From: Mesaphorura yosii
Taxonomy: Eukaryota > Arthropoda > Collembola > Poduromorpha > Tullbergiidae
Direction: 5' to 3'
DNA length: 64,000 bases
NCBI GenBank assembly: GCA_009869945.1
Contig: WIXG01000055.1
Location: forward strand, 186,001 to 250,000
Shown here in pieces: positions 1 to 15,600 of this stretch. The position numbers were made by a program, and so were the translations under genes. The notes beneath the pieces are model-generated. The model did no database searches. It was not told the origin of the DNA and saw only the letters and a program-made list of their open reading frames with translations. Positions within the stretch are counted from its first letter, which is position 1. Each line of letters opens with the position of its first letter.

Positions 1-3000
1 TCGGAAACGCCGCGCAAGACGACGAACGACAAGAAGACGAAGACGACGAGAACGAACGGATTTGCATTTGTTTTAGCGTGTGAAGTTCATCATTTCATTT
101 CGGCCCATTATTCGTGTGTCGTATTTCGTACTTTGTAAAGTGCGAGCTAATAGAAATTAAATACAAACAAAATGTGAAGAATTGAATAAAGAAAAATGAA
201 TTGTTGTTCCCTGGCATCGTAACCTTTTCACTCATCACAAGTACGAATCGGAATACGAGTAAAAGAGCCTTGGCCTGTGAACAATTCAGCATTTAACCCA
301 CACACGCTCGCCTAATTGACTGAATGAAAAGCAGAGACACGGCACAGGTGAATTACTCAGGAACGGGATTTCTTTTGTTGCCATTGTGCATCATCGTAAA
401 AACTTGTGCCCGGGCTCGTACATTATGTAATGCAAAGGCAATTGGGGCGTAATTAGAGCATCGTGATTAATTAACCTGCACATTCAATTTGGCAAGGCAA
501 TGCAAAGCTTCATTTAGCCACGGCACGGCCACGGCCTGTCCCGAGATGTTCGCACCTTCGCTCTGCTCTTGCATGAATCTGTTCGATGCCCACACTCGCA
601 GTCGATTGCAGTCGTACGGAAGAAGTAATAAATTACTCGAATCGCACCGCAAATGATGAGCCGATAACAAGAGATAATTGCAGGTTAGACAATCCGAACC
701 GTTCGCCAAGCCGTAAATTGTAAATCGCATCCGCGTCTTCAGCACTTTAGCGTTGAGACGGCTGCAGCCGGTCGGCTGCCGGTGCACGAGTACGAATTAT
801 GCAACCTCTGATAATGATGGGCCAAGTGTTGAGTTAAGATGGCTTGAAGGATAAGTACGTATTATGAAATGTTTTATCGTGCATAAAAAGTGCAACTAAC
901 TGACCACTGACCCATCGATCCATGCAAATCGCAGTGCAAAGCAATGCAAAGTCCAAGTTCACGAGTGCGAGTAAAGCCGGACAGCCGGTCTCGTCTCAAA
1001 TTTTCCTAAGTCATGCCAGCAAATGGCAAAACGCAAAAATGTAGTGTTAGAGGAACCAGAGCAGAACATGAAGCCAAGTTTAAATGCAATGGAGATTGTT
1101 GCTTCTGTCCTAATCTTTTTGGTTCAGCTCTCCTCAACTTTAATTCCTTCCTCATATTTTCCCAAGCTAGCCCAAGTGCAGTATTGCCAGAGCTTTTGTG
1201 GCAATGACTTATGGACTCGAAAAGAGAAATGAACTCGAATTTTTTGTTGTTTCAGGAAACGCAATGACGACGACGAGATTAGAAAAGAAAGGAAACAATG
1301 CGCTGACTTTTTGCTGGCGCTGAGCTAGAAATCTGGACAGCGACAAGCGTTTGGGAATTCATGAATTTACAAATACATTCACGGGGATTTCAAGAGCAGT
1401 GCAGTGGCAGAAGTCGACAAATCGTGAGACAATTAAGTAAAATGACGGCATTTTTTGTCATTTTCATATTCAAAGCATTTTCATATCCTCGCATGCAGCA
1501 GGGTGATTATGCGCTAATGTGCCGTAATTGCCTCAGATTAATTCTTCCTGAGAGTGCAACTGAAAAGGTAATTGCGAGTATTTGTCTTTGAATTGCAAAT
1601 TCCTCCCGTTTCATCTGATTAAGCGATTATGCACGAGAACGATTACGGTGCACTCACGAAATGAAATCACGTGCAATATTTGCTTCATTTCTTTCCTGCC
1701 TTTTGCCTTTCCATTTCAATGGCAAAGACAAATATGTCCTTTCATTTCCGTGATGTGCATGGAAAAATTGCAAGTGATCGCTCATCGCAAATACAATCAC
1801 AATTTGAGAAGGTAGTGCTTGGAAGGTTCTAATCTAAAAGTCGCCCGATTCAAGTTCAATGCCTTCGACCCCTTTCCTCAGTTTTTGTTTGAAGACATGG
1901 GATAATTAAATGCAGCAGTTCATTAATACCGGCGGTTGGTGCCACAGACGGAATTGATTCACAATGCAACAATGTGACATGCGACAGTCGCTTCCCTTGC
2001 CAGCGTGGCGTGCTCATCCGCATTACACACTTGTCATCGTTCTGTAGCAGTGTAGAATCAGCAAACTATTCGTCAAGCACCGAAACACAAGCACCGTAAC
2101 CGTCTTTGGCTTTGGCGTTTGCCGGTGACGAGGAGAATGAAGAAAGAGGCATTTGATATCCGCGACTTTGACTTTGACTTGTCTTATGCGTAGATAATAA
2201 AAATCGCATTTAAATTCGTTCTCACAAATACGCAATTTTAATCTGCCATTAGCAAACGCTTTTTGCTAAATGCAGCTACGCGCGCACGACCGCGTGCCAT
2301 GCCGCATGTTTGAAGGCTCTTATGTAACATAGTTGGCGAATTAACGTGCGTGTGGTGAACACATTCGCCACTTCTCATTCGCGTATCGCATTGGTGAAGA
2401 TCAAGGCTAAAATGCTGCGATTGCGTGCGTGTTCTCGCACTGTGAGTATTTTTGTGACTGTAATGCGCGATTCACAATTCGCAATTGCCATTCATTCTCG
2501 CACTTATAACATGTGCGTGGTTATTAATAAACTAACGGAAATCGTCGACTTCATCTTCTTTTCATCTGCTGCTGTGGGTGAGAAGCGCAAGTAGCGGGAC
2601 TCACATTGCAATAACGCAAGGCGCAAATGCTGAAATGCTCATCTAACAGAATAACTCGCGTAATGGGGTTTAATTACTTTTAATTGTCTTAAAGTGATTT
2701 CGGTTGCCGCATAAATTCGATTTCCAAATCTATCATCTCACCAGTCGAAAATACATGCGATGGAGTGGCTGAAGGAATTTCCCTCCTTCGTTTTTGAGGT
2801 CAGCATGATTTTGTATCATGGTAAATGCGATCCAAATCAAATCACTCGTGCCTGTCTTGCATTCTTCCCATTCGTTCTATTCCTGTATTTGTGTCGTGCC
2901 GTAGCCTTTACCCTGCCTTGTCTTCCCGCATGCACTCGTGCCGTGAACTTGTTTTAGGATCGGTCGCGGTCGCAAGTCATGACCATGATCGAGATTCTCA

Positions 3001-4656
3001 ACATTTACCATTTTAATTTCTGATTCTCATTGCGTTTTGAGTTATTGATATAGTAGAACAGAAGACAGGTAAAACGACTCTCTCTTTTCGCTCTTACAGA
3101 TACACTGCGCGGCCACACCTTGCCTGCCTTGCCCAGGCCTAACTATGTACGAGCGCTTAATACGTCAAGCCATGATCGGTCTGTCAAATCATCATCATTA
3201 TTATATTATTCATCTTCGCCACTAAAAGTAGACTAGCATGCACTAAATAAACTCGTCTTACGTAGCCAGAATAAACAGCATTTGTCTTGAGCCGTTGATG
3301 AACTCGTATTTAATACGATAATTTAGTATGCAGCAGCCACGGGCTGGTTTTCGACGAAAGAAATCGACATCGTCGGATTAAAAGTAGAACAAATCAACTT
3401 GCACTTGATTCTGGTTCAACAATCGTGTATTGTTGCCAGCCCTCGCTCAAATCTCGCGTCTTAATCTTTAATCTTGCATATGCGTTGTTGACTGGCGGCT
3501 TGCAGGGCGACTCGAGTCGAGACGGACACTGTCGCTTTTCAACTCTTTCTTTTTGCCCACTCTTACCTCGCGTTCTGGTACTCGTACGCATACGAAATGA
3601 GTTCAATTGTTCGTAAAAATTATGATTGAGAAGTGAATACTGAATTGGTCTACTCTGCGCAAGAGCAAAGGGTACAACAGCTGAAAGTGAAGGTATGCCA
3701 TGCCATGCCTTGAGTTGGGCAGGTACATTGTTGCGCTGGCTTTGTTACTGATTTCCTACACGAATAGCTCTCGTGTAGGTTTTCAGGTCGACGTCAACTT
3801 TGTGTGTGGGTTATTAATAGACTGCTTCTGTAAAATTACTGGCCAAGTAGGAATGGGGTCATCAAAGAAAGGTACAACCAGGTTATTTAAATACCAGCAT
3901 GCCTTAAATCCTGTTTCGTGGTCTCACTGGACGATTATCGTTATCGTCAATACGGTTGTAATGTAATACACCGACTTCTAACGCACGCGTACTGAAGGCA
4001 GCGTTTAAAGATTCGGAAATTGTTCCGGAAAGCAGAAGGGACACAAAAGCAGCCCGAAACTATGGTTGGTGATTGTTTGTAATCATTGCAAAGTGCAGTT
4101 AAATAGCACATTTGCATCTGTTTCCTAATTCGTGATTAAACATCGTTATTCACGCAATGTTTGCTTTTGCCTTGCTTCGACCTGGCCACTGCCACTGACC
4201 GTCCGAGCCGAGCCGAGTCGAGTCAGAGCGAGACAAAAGCCATCAACTGAAGTCAGTCACTGTCACCTCCGCATTGTTTTACGTAGCAAATATGCTCAGG
4301 CACATTGTCCATTTGACACGCAGACGCGAACGTGCACTTGACTCCGCATAATTAAATATTTAATATTTACACACTAACCGAGATCAAGAACAATTGACCA
4401 TTAGCGGCGAACAGCGAATGTGTGCATAATAACGGTGCAAAGTCATTTGAGACCTACATTTGAGATACTGGCACATGTGGAGTCACGGAGTGGGAGTTAC
4501 ATCATTCTCATACATGCTAACTATGCAACGCGTGGATCGTGGATTACGCACCTGAGAATAAAGGTTATTGCCACTTTTCATGGTCATTAAAACTCCCTTC
4601 TTCCTTCCTCTCGTCTCGAGTGCGTCTTTCGTCACATTCGACTCGCCTCTTTGACC

Positions 4657-4672
4657 GACTGACTGACTGACT
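4657..4672. repeat. Short (GACT)4 microsatellite
   Basis: Four perfect copies of GACT, with a near-matching GACC just before. A simple short tandem repeat in the gene-poor region with no evident function. Confidence 0.85.
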
Positions 4673-7600
4673 ATTGTTAATTACCACACACTGACCAAAA
4701 CAACATGCCTGTTGAATTTCTAATTAAGCACTATTTGCCATTCGCAATTGGAATTTGCAATCCCAGGAATCCGCGTAATACACTACAATGCGTTACATGT
4801 GTAAATCGAACTACGTATGCATTTTGCATTCGAGCACTTCAGCAGAACGAATTTGTAATGATCCAGCCACGTCAGTCAGTCAACAATCAACGTGTGGCTT
4901 CACCAAAGAGGTTCATTCATTCGTGTGCTGCATTGTCATTCAATCCCTTGACTAATCGCAGTAAATTAAAGTTGTCCCATAGCGAACTAAAGACCTTAAT
5001 CTCAGACCGCAACATTTTTACACATTTTGGCACAGTGTCTAAATAAATTATGCTTATGGCTCAATCAGCCAACGGCCACGGCTGGGATTTTATTGACTTT
5101 TTACCCAATTTCTTCTTTATCTTAACGGCGGCGAGTATGAATTAAGCCCTTCAATTTGGGCTGATTGCAGGACAGATAAATCAAACCTGGCAAAGATGGA
5201 CTGGGAATCGCAATTAATCAAAATTACGTGTTTCAAGACATAATCATGGTTTCGTGGCCCACCTTCTTTTTATTTAACTTTCATATCTCAACCCGATCTG
5301 ACTTAGCTCTGCTTGGACACGATACTCTGAAATTATTTAAATATTTGGCCATCCTCCAATGGAGAAGGTAGAAGGCAGATGCATCTTGCGATGCACTGCT
5401 CATCCATCAAGATCATCGCTCATGAATCATGATCATTTTGATGATAATAACTGTAATTGTTTTGTGGCAATCCGAGCAAGCCAAAGCCAACCTAAGCCAA
5501 GTGCTTTGCTTTTGCATTTGGGTTTGGGCATCACAAAAAATTGTGTGTTATGTAATCCGCTTGACTTGGCCCGCTTGTGCAATGCGGCCACGCAAATTGT
5601 GCTGTAATTATTCTGTGAATGGACCAATGGACTCTCTTCTGACTTTTTAATTCCTTATTACTTCACCAGCCAGTCTGACTCTTAAGTCAAACTGCATCTC
5701 AACTGTAATAAGATTGTCATTTCGTGACCACCAACGCATAATTTGATGTCATGCCGCATTACGTTAGCAGTGTGATGCGTTAAGAAATTCGAGAGTACAA
5801 GAATACGATCAGAGTAACATCAACATCAAGTTCTACTCAGAGCAAGTGGTCAACACGATTTTACTTTTGCATTGCGAATTCATTGCCTTTGCTCTTAAGA
5901 AGGAAAGGAACGAGCTTTTAATTTACTTTTCTTTTGATATCAGAGATCGTGAATTGCGAATTATGTAATTGCTGTGCACGAGACTTGTGGGGGCTTTGTG
6001 CCTCATTAAATAATTAGCATTAACGAGATAGTTCAGGGTCGTGGAAGTCATGGCGTGGCATGGCGCGGACTTTCATCGCCACGGCGTCGGCGTTGGCATG
6101 TTCTCCTGAATTCTCTCGTTCACGTAATTATGGCTAGCACAGCCCTAATTTATGCGTTACTCGTGATGCGGTCTCCTTGAACAAATATGCCACATTGTCA
6201 CCTCTTGCATCACAATTAAAATTCAATCAAAGGCCAATCACCAATAATGTCGCAACAAAGACAATGCGACGGCTGCGAAACTGGGTCTGCTGAAACAATG
6301 CAGATGTGTTTGATAATCCTATTAATTACGTAGTTTATGTAAATTGTATCTACTGATTTTTTGCTTTGGATTAGCCGCTCAAACAATGACGAATTCCTTC
6401 ACTGGCAAGCTTCTGAGAAATCTGACAATGCCGGCCCTCAACAAGTAAATTGGTTTTCATTCGGAGTCTTCAAAAGGACCGAATACCAAAGCTTCCGACT
6501 TTAGCTTAAATGTAAAAGCGTCATTACAATTAAACGCTTGACAAATGAAGAGTGAACACAAGGAGCAGAGAATAAGACGTCGGGTGAAAAAAATAGCAAG
6601 TGCATACGAAGTATGACCTTTGAGGTTTCGTAGATAATAAAATGATAAAGCACACTTTTGCCTTTTGCGCATTTCACAGTGCAGAGCGCAGCGAAATTGC
6701 ATAATCCTAAGAAATACACGAAAGAGAAGCGGCTGTCTTCGCAACCGCAGTCTCAGTGGAATGATTTTTGGTAAAAATTGATGATCCCGTTCCGTCATTG
6801 TCACATTTTTAAATTCGCGATTAGCCACGCCACGCCAAAATGTTTACACAATAAAGTGTGAGGCTCATCATCACTTAGTACGGGAGCACGGGAGCCTGTC
6901 CTTGTGAATTGACTGAAAAATGAAAAGTTGCAGGCCTGACTGAGTGACTCTGATTGGTGCATTAGCCTTTGCCTTTTCCTTTTGGAACAAATTGTGTACA
7001 CAAATCCTTTTACTTTTCAATTCCACAGAGAGACGACACAATTTGACAGTGCCGTCGTTGTCGACGGCAGTGCATTGCTGCGAAGTGTTCACAGCCGGAG
7101 GAGATCGTCGGGGTGAGAGAGTCCGCCTGAGCCTGAACGGTCTCCCTGAACTCTGCCCTGCTCCGCGCCTGCGCTGCATGGGTGTGAGTTCTAATCAAAA
7201 CAAGCTGTTGCGTTATTGTAATCGAGATCAAAATCTCGTAGAGTAGACATTCTCGCATTGCGAAGACACACAAGCCACAACAATTAAGTGCGTGCCCGTA
7301 ACAAGTATCTGATCATCCCTCCCATAAACACCTTGAATTCCTTCCTACGAGCAGACGATTATTGTGCAATTCTTCAAATCCTTTTGTTCTGACTGTTTCT
7401 AGTTGACTGCATAAAAATAAGACGTAACATTAACCGTACGGGACGAGCTTCAATTGCAAGTTGCTTGACTTGGCTGCAATTTGTAGCTCTCTCGCCCTGC
7501 ACATGGCCCTCATGCTGGCAGGGGGCTTGAGCCTCGCTTTTATTTCAGGCCCGTGTTCTTCAACTTTTGAGCTGGTATTTCTATTCCTCGATTCAAATCG

Positions 7601-10600
7601 TTTAATTGTTGCAGTGCGAACGAATTTAAGGAAGAAGTTAAAAATGAGACAACAAAAGGTACCTTCAAATGCGGAAGAATGTTCAGCGTAGTGTGACCGA
7701 GTAAAAGATTCCTCCAACCTCATCTGTTTTCTTCGCTCTGTGGCCATACGCGAATCGCAATTCGCGAGTCTGAACTCAAGTTCTTTTCGAGCCAAGGCAA
7801 GGCTCATTCATTGGCAAGTGCAATTGGCAGTCTTCATCAAAACGACCCATACGAGAATGTGAACGCACTTACTACTACATAAACGAATCGTTAAATTGTT
7901 TACTCGTTCAATCGATCCAAGTTGGTTGGAGCCTGTCAAGTCAAGAGCGTTTTATGAGTCAAGTACAAGGTGCATAAATGCAATGCCAGCAACGGTGAAC
8001 TCGAAAACTCATTCCCATCCGAATGAATGCATCGTGGTAAAGATGAGCGGAGTCGAATAATTAAATTGTAACAGCACACAAACTAATTATTATATCATCG
8101 TCAATGAGTTTTCTTTTGACTGCCTTGGCCGACACTCCTGAGGAACCTTACTAAACGCGTCCTGCATCATAAACTACCTGCCCAAGTTTTTCACCCTGAC
8201 AAAACGGAGACTCAGGCTGGTTTTGATTTTATTAGGAAATAATTATCGAATGTAAACGAGTCGGAACACAAATAAATACCCGAACTTGTTTCTCATGTTA
8301 GTTTTATCTGGCTTAACATTTCTTCAAAACTTTTTACGTACATTCAAAACCTGTGAACTCTTTCAGAAACTCAAATTAATTGACGGCAAACGATTTTGTC
8401 GCCTGTTAACTTGAATTATTGAGAACGGTTCGATAAAATACCATTCGGTTCAGAGCTCAATCGTCAATCGTGCGTGTTTGTGAGAAGTCCTCATCAGAAT
8501 CTACTTATTCAATAAAAGGTCGCTGCATCTCACCAGGATGCTAAATTAAAAAACATGCACTTGAGCTACGAGATGGTTGTCGAAATATGATTGATTATTT
8601 GCACTACACCAGAAACCTGATACATATTCCATTCTTCTGCGGTACCGGTATGCGAAACAATTAGCAATAAAAATGAACTGGGCATGTTGGTCAAGTTTTT
8701 GCAGTGCCATTGAGCCAGTGAGCCGGTAACGTTTACCTGCTACTTGCTCTAAAGCGCTGATTTATTGGCTAATCGGTAAATGATTTCTCAACTCGGTAAT
8801 TGAAACCGAGCTGGGCACCAAGCTGATTCTCTGAAGCTTAGAATTATTACACCTTCAGTGATCAAGAATGCCTGCAGCAGCTTTGAGATGATACAGTTAT
8901 ACATTTTGGCTTGACTGACAACTCAGTTGGCTCGGGAGTCAGTCAGTCATCTTGATTAGTGCCATCACTGCTCGAATTAACAATTATCTTCTTTCAACCA
9001 CCCGAGTCTTTATTACTACTTTATTATTATGCAAAACTCAATGAAGAAGAAGAATGCACGGCGCAATGTTTTCCTCTTGTTTCCATTTGTCTTCACGAAC
9101 TCTACAAATCGCAATCGCTACGTATCACGTCGAGAATTCTTACGATTATGTGGTCATATCATAATAGTAGTACGTGGCACCTTGAATAACTCGATCTCGA
9201 CGCGTGTGGCATTGTCATGCGATGCGGCGAAGGGCCAGAACAGCGCAGGCAAAAAATCCAACGGGAATACAGGAATAAACGATTCCCGTATTTCGTATTT
9301 TCTTTTTTCATAATTCCAATTAAACGCTCATTGTTCTGCAATGAAATCGCAAAACAATGCTGCAATTGAAACCTCAGTGATAAATAGACGAGGCACAGCT
9401 CAATTCGGCGCTTTTGCACATTTGTGTATCAAATTGTGTCAATAGTATCTGTTTGAGTTTGCAAAAACCAAAGGAAAGACGCTGCATAATTGGTTAGCAA
9501 TATTGAGAATATACTGGCGCCAACTCATAAACATAATCAAAGTTAAATCGTTTGCCGCTCTCGAATATTTACGATAATTTTCTGACAATTTTCTGTGTAC
9601 ACGTATTCTGCGTTAATCTCTCTCTGCCCATGCCGTTCTTTGGCGTCGTGACTTTGAAGTAACAGTCGTTCAGGAACTCGTACTCGTACTTGGTAGACGT
9701 TCGGTTGTCCCGTAGCTTGAGGAGGTGAAACTGGATTTGATTGTGTGGGGTAAACCAGAGTGCAGTGTAGGCTAATCTGATGACGCAACAATAAATGTCA
9801 AGAATTAACATTCAAGGCATAAAATCATTTTACGCAGATAATCACAGTAATTAAGCCATGTTTCATTTCTCTGAAAAAGTGTTTTATGACTACCACGAAC
9901 ACCTTTTCAGGTTTAAAGCTTCTTCTCCATTCAAGAAGGCAGACAGGACCGCAGAATTGTTTGACATTTTCATTATTCCGTCGCTCCCACTGCATGTAAT
10001 AATCATAATTGCAAATTAAGTGATTCGAAGGAGAAGGCAAAGAGATGCAAACGAAATTTTCGTGGCAATCCGAGTGACTGGCCTCTACTTTGAGTTTGGT
10101 AATACCAGCAATTGAAAACCGTCCGTCTTTGTTGAGTTTGCCTTCTTTTCTTTTCTTTACCCTTCTCGTTAAGTTCTCAGTATTTTCTGCATCGTGAAAA
10201 TGCAGAATAACAAAACACAACAGAAAGCAAACGACATGTTGCGAAATCTTCACAGGAAAGGATCAACAGCGCGAATTACATTGCAAAAGACGATCTACAT
10301 GCCGAATCCCTCACTTTAGGGCTTATGGCTCCACAACTTCCACTGCAAAATGGTGGCTCAGTAAGGAGCACGTGGGTTATGGATGCTGCAATGCTGCAAT
10401 TATATACTCGACTTAATTCGAACAATATAACAACCAATAGAGAAATAGCCTACGTTCAAATAACGCGACGGAGAGTATTGCCATCAGTACATCAGCTACG
10501 ATGTAATTGGCTTAGGTAACAACTGAAATTAATTTCAACCTGAATGGAGGATTTGGCTCAGTGTGGCCCAGCAGTTGCAAAAATTAGACTACTTTATCTC

Positions 10601-12592
10601 CGCCGATTGATTTACTGGACGAACAGTCAGAAATAGAACGAGGCTAAAGAGGTTCGATGGTTCAGCCATGATACATCCATCATCGACTCACAAGCTTACA
10701 ATATGATGAACACTTTCAATTGATTGTCCTGATTACTTGATAAGCATAATCAGTAATCGACAATAAATTGACTTATTGTTGCATCAACAAATTGCTGACG
10801 CCCATGCATGGGTGCAATCATCGCGACATAACGAGAGCAAAGGTTAAAGGAGTCGGAAAATAAAGAGTGAGAGTTTTCTCTTTGTGTAGCACTTCATATT
10901 TGCATACATTAATTTATCGGTCTATACTATATATAGTTTAACGAGAGAAAACACAAGTAGGTTAGTGCGAGAGTTGATCTCTACTCCGATTAGCTGGCGC
11001 CCATTTGTAATTTTCCATTCGACGAACAATCAAATCAAAAGTGATCTCTTCATCAGTGCGCTAATCATTTAATGGCAGGCCGCGCCGGATGCGGATGCTG
11101 GCTGGCTCCGATTTTGACTGATTAATTCATCACAATTAAAGCCATGTGCAATGAAGATGAAGCACAGCGAAGCATTCGAAGACGGATTTCAATTACTGTT
11201 TAGCTGTTATTTTCTATCAATCAACACGTCGCCCGAGCCGTTCAGCGGCAGATGTATCGACACCTAGACATTGACTCACGCCGTGAAAAGTTAAAGTGAC
11301 GAGACATCAGCACAACAATGCAAATGTCGAGATAATCTTCCGCTAATGCGGGCCCAACTCGTCTTCATCTTTGAGTCAAGAGAGTCATGACATGTAAATT
11401 GAGTTTTTATTGTTTCTCCTCGTCCATTGTTCACGGGCTGAGAATTTCCCTTTGTATTCAGCCGTTGTCGGCCGACACATTTGCTACCTGGTTTAAGACG
11501 CTGCTGTGATAATGAATGGGACTTGGTCGGTGTGGGTCAACATCGTGTCAGGCATTTATGAATATTTATTATTATTATTCAATCGTGAACGATGGTGATA
11601 ACAACAAGATGGCTGGGTTTCAACTAAGTGCTGATTTGTATTGGAGCTTGTAACCCGAGAGCAGCCTCGCAAATGCCTGGTATTTTACGCATTTTACGTG
11701 TTATCAACGCATTATTGCAGGAATTCTCATACAACTGTGCCAACCCTGCCAAGAAATTCTACCCGTCATCCTGTCAGACCGAACACATCATCTGCAATTA
11801 CTTTGACATTATCAGCACGATCTTCATTCAAATCTTGCATAGAACAGAAAGAGTGATGTTGGTATAATCCATTACAACAGCATTTCGTTTGGCTTTTGCG
11901 CACAAGGAAAGACAGAACCAATTAACTGTTTAAAATATGAAATCAGCGAAGCAGTCTGATTCAGATTTGATTCCTTAAGGCAAAAAACAGTTAAACTTTA
12001 ACCAACCAGCCAGCAATCGTGCAATTCGATGTCATTGAATTCACGATTTCTATTTTGCGATTATCATGAACCAAAATCCAAAAATTATGCGCGTTTGCTC
12101 GCTAAATGACCACTTACCATTATAAATTACGACTTATGAATCGCTTAGCAAAGAAAAAGCTATTTTTAGAGCCGCAAGATGAACAAATGATTGCGTTATA
12201 ATTGTGCCTTCTCGAGCCATGAAGAAGAATCTTCTTTGAATCCGATTTATGAAGTTTGCCCCAGATTTGATTTTAAGCATTTGAAGATTGGGATGATCTT
12301 CTTGTAAATGAGCAGATGAGCGAACTGCAATGTCGAAGTCGACGTCTCTAATGGAATTTGAATCAATTAACCATTTGAGTAACCCGAATGTTAATCAGAT
12401 GCCGAGGGCCAAGTACAGCGAGCAATGCACAATTCTCCATTCCTTTGTCTTGTCTTTCAACCTGAATTAGAGCCAATCAATCTGTGGTATCTGTCTTATC
12501 AAGTCATCAAGTGTCAGAACTTAATCACTCGTCCAACTCAATAATGACTGTAATAAGCTCGATGATAGTTGGATGGCAGGAAGCGGGCACTG

Positions 12593-12616
12593 GTGCTCAG
12601 TTGCTCAGTTGCTCAG
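12593..12616. repeat. Three tandem copies of an 8-bp unit (TTGCTCAG)
   Basis: Units at 12,593-12,600, 12,601-12,608 and 12,609-12,616; the first differs at one base (GTGCTCAG). It is a minisatellite-like slip product. The unit contains TGCTCAG, close to a bZIP/Maf half-site, but that link is only a resemblance. Confidence 0.8.
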
Positions 12617-15600
12617 TACTTGTTTCGTTGACGTCGACATCCAACGACGGAGATCACTTGTACTTGTCGATCACTCAAAATTGGTGCTTTGCTTGCATTG
12701 CATTGCCTTTGCCTCGAACCCGATTCAAGCGAGTAGGTAGGGTAGTTACACATGTTCGCACGCAGCGACTGCATTGGCATGCTAATGAGCCTCTTCCGTG
12801 CGCCACACGCACTCAAGAACCCAAGAACCGTACAAACAGAAAAATCGCATGCTGTCAAAATGCAGAATTCATCTCGATAATAGCAATAATCATTTCATTT
12901 CCATTTTGCTAGCGGAATGCGAGAACAAGAAAAGAAAATAATTTCGCACATGCACACGGAGATGAAGACGAGGACCGCCACGCCACGGCCACGCCAAGAT
13001 TGCGTTCAATCACTCATTCGCTGCCCATTCATTCCTGTTTATTTGTTCGCCGTCAATTTCGAAATGGCAATTGCAATTTTGCGTTGTGTCAAAGTCAGGA
13101 ACAAAACAGACGCAGACGCAGCAATGGTCAATTCGTCTGTCATTTCAATTGTGCTGATAACAATCACGTCCCGGTCGGTCCGTCCGACGACGACAACGAG
13201 AGCCGATTGTCCTTCACATCTCCGTAACAATTGCACGGCCGAACAGAAGGAGACGACGGTCGTGGTGCCGATGCTGCTGGGTGCATGTGTGTGAGAAAAA
13301 ACCGGGTCCCGTTACTCCTCGCCAAAACGAATAAAGATCGAGTTTGTTCGCAGCGAGCAAACTGCGTGTACTCCCGCACTGTGTGATGGGCGCCTTTTCG
13401 GCCTCAGTGTGATTTACAGTCGCAAAAATCGCAAAAAAATGTGCGCGTTTCGGAATGTGCAAATTGCATTTCAATTGCATGGCAGACATGTGCGTTCAGA
13501 AACCGCACGGAGTAAACATGGTCGATAATTATTTTTAATTTTTGATTTATGTTTGGTTGCGAGTGTGCATTTTTCACATTCGCATTTGTCTGCTTCGCTC
13601 ATTCATTTCACTTGTTAATGATGCGCGCCGAAACTCGACAATAATTTACGGGCCGTATGGCTTGGTTGGCTTTCTTTGAACCAAAGCAGACAGGGAAAAG
13701 TGAATTACAGTTAAATTCGTAATGAGTTAAGAGAGAAGTATGCGTACGCATGCAAATGTGTGCTCGGCATTCATAATCTTGCTCATGATCAGCATCTCCA
13801 TCAGGCCATCAGAGACCGCGTAATGATTCTGATCAGAAAGGACAGGTCGGACGGACAAATGTGTTTTATGAGCAGCAGCGCCTTCAGAATACAAAAAGAA
13901 GAAGAACCGGAAAGTCACTTTCCTTCTGCGGAAGGTAGGCCCAAGTACTTCGAGCATAGCTGAATGGGTTAATCTAACAGGAGTTTGCAGTCTACAAAAA
14001 AACAAGCACATAAATCTACGGACATGAAAAGTCAATATTAGCTGTGAGCCGAGTGAGTGTCTGTCCTGTCGCTGACACTGAAATTTGAATATGCGAATGT
14101 GTCAGACTTATTTGGGAAATGAAAATTACTAATTATTAACGAAGATTAATGTCGATCTTGTACCGAAATGAAAGAATGATGTACTGACGCGCAGGGACAA
14201 GGAAAAACGTTACTTCAACCATTTGCGTTGCCAGTGGCTTGGCTTGGCAAATCAGGTTCGCGATTAAAATCAACCTGAACCAGAAATTATGCTACGCTAT
14301 GATAATGCAGGGCGCGGGGACCGAGCGAACGTTTAAATTGTAACAGTTACTTTTATTGCCAGAACGAGTAATCATTTTATTGTCTTCGGTGTGGAAGAAT
14401 CCGAGTGAAATGCCAAAAGCATGTATGCGGAAAACAAAACCAGCCACGCACGCACCAGTTTTATACCGTGCCATTTGTTAAGACAAGACTAAGACAATTA
14501 AGCAATTCATTCATTCAATTCATGGCCAGTTGACTGTTTACACGCCAAAACCACCAAAGTCAATACGAAATGACTGCGTGTGGTATGTAAATTGTATAAT
14601 TGTATGGTGCGGGCGATGTTGTTAATAATTCCGAATTCATTGATATAAGAGAATGATGATGATTGGTGATTTGAGACGATGACATGAGATGAGGAGCAGA
14701 TCCAATGTTCAGTAAGACTGAACCTGAAAGCAATTTTGCAGGACTGTACGGCACTGTTACACTTATTTCGTGATCCCGCGCGATTGCAATCATAATTTCA
14801 TAATCACGTCGTATTACCGAAAAACAGCCAGAGTGGTTATTCTGATTATCCACATGACATTTCAATTGCTGCTCAAAGTCGTTCGCGATGCAGGTCAAAT
14901 AGTGGAAAATTTCACCATTCCCTAACAAATACGCACGCACGAGTAAGCCGAATACGGACGGGCGGACGATTTTGTTCATTCCACAGTTTCATATGTCATT
15001 GTATCATCACTGCTAAATTTTGGTATTATGTAATAAAAATCAGTATAATGTATGAATTACACGCAAAAAAGTGACTCATCTGCAACAATGCAAGAACATC
15101 ATTGAGACATTAGAGATATAGCATTTTGCCAAACCGCATGCGCGTCTGAAAATGTTCACGTGTGGATTTGAGGTAATGAAAACAGCGCGATACGCAAAGG
15201 AAGTTGTGAACCACAAAACAACAGCAACAGCAAAGCTGTGCTGTTCTAGGAAGGGATTCAGCATCCCACACCGCAGCAGGCATCACAGCATCGTGTGCGT
15301 AAGCCATTAAGACGACGATGCGATGGTCAACTAACTGTTCTTATCTTAGCCGCCGCAGCCATGAAGTGCATGGGAGAATCTTCTTCCACTGCCATGCCAT
15401 GCTTTGATTACTATTTTATTACATTGTTGTGCATCGCATTAATTGTGCCAGTAGTGCTATAACCCATCAAAACAACGATTATGCCTTCGCGCCCGAACTG
15501 CAATTATGTCATAAATCATTACCATTACCATTTCAGGTTGATGCATTGCGTTGGGCGGAATTCAGCAGTGAGAAATTGAAGGTTACGCTCACAATTTGCA

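Noticed and set aside
6457..7273. Several 60-125-codon frames around a GC-rich patch
   Set aside because: Frames on both strands overlap and none carries a domain or consistent splice sites; only the GC patch itself is reported.
9825..10253. A 142-codon minus-strand frame with a hydrophobic start and basic middle
   Set aside because: It does not begin with ATG; in another frame the nearby ATG gives only a 22-codon peptide. No promoter or matching exon was found, though the middle part looks somewhat protein-like.
10640..10680. GGTTCGATGG-like sequence resembling a tRNA T-loop
   Set aside because: No acceptor stem, anticodon arm or A-box could be paired around it.
14560..14979. A 139-codon minus-strand frame starting with ATG
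   Set aside because: Length is within chance for 26 kb of this composition, and there is no TATA box, signal peptide or recognisable motif.
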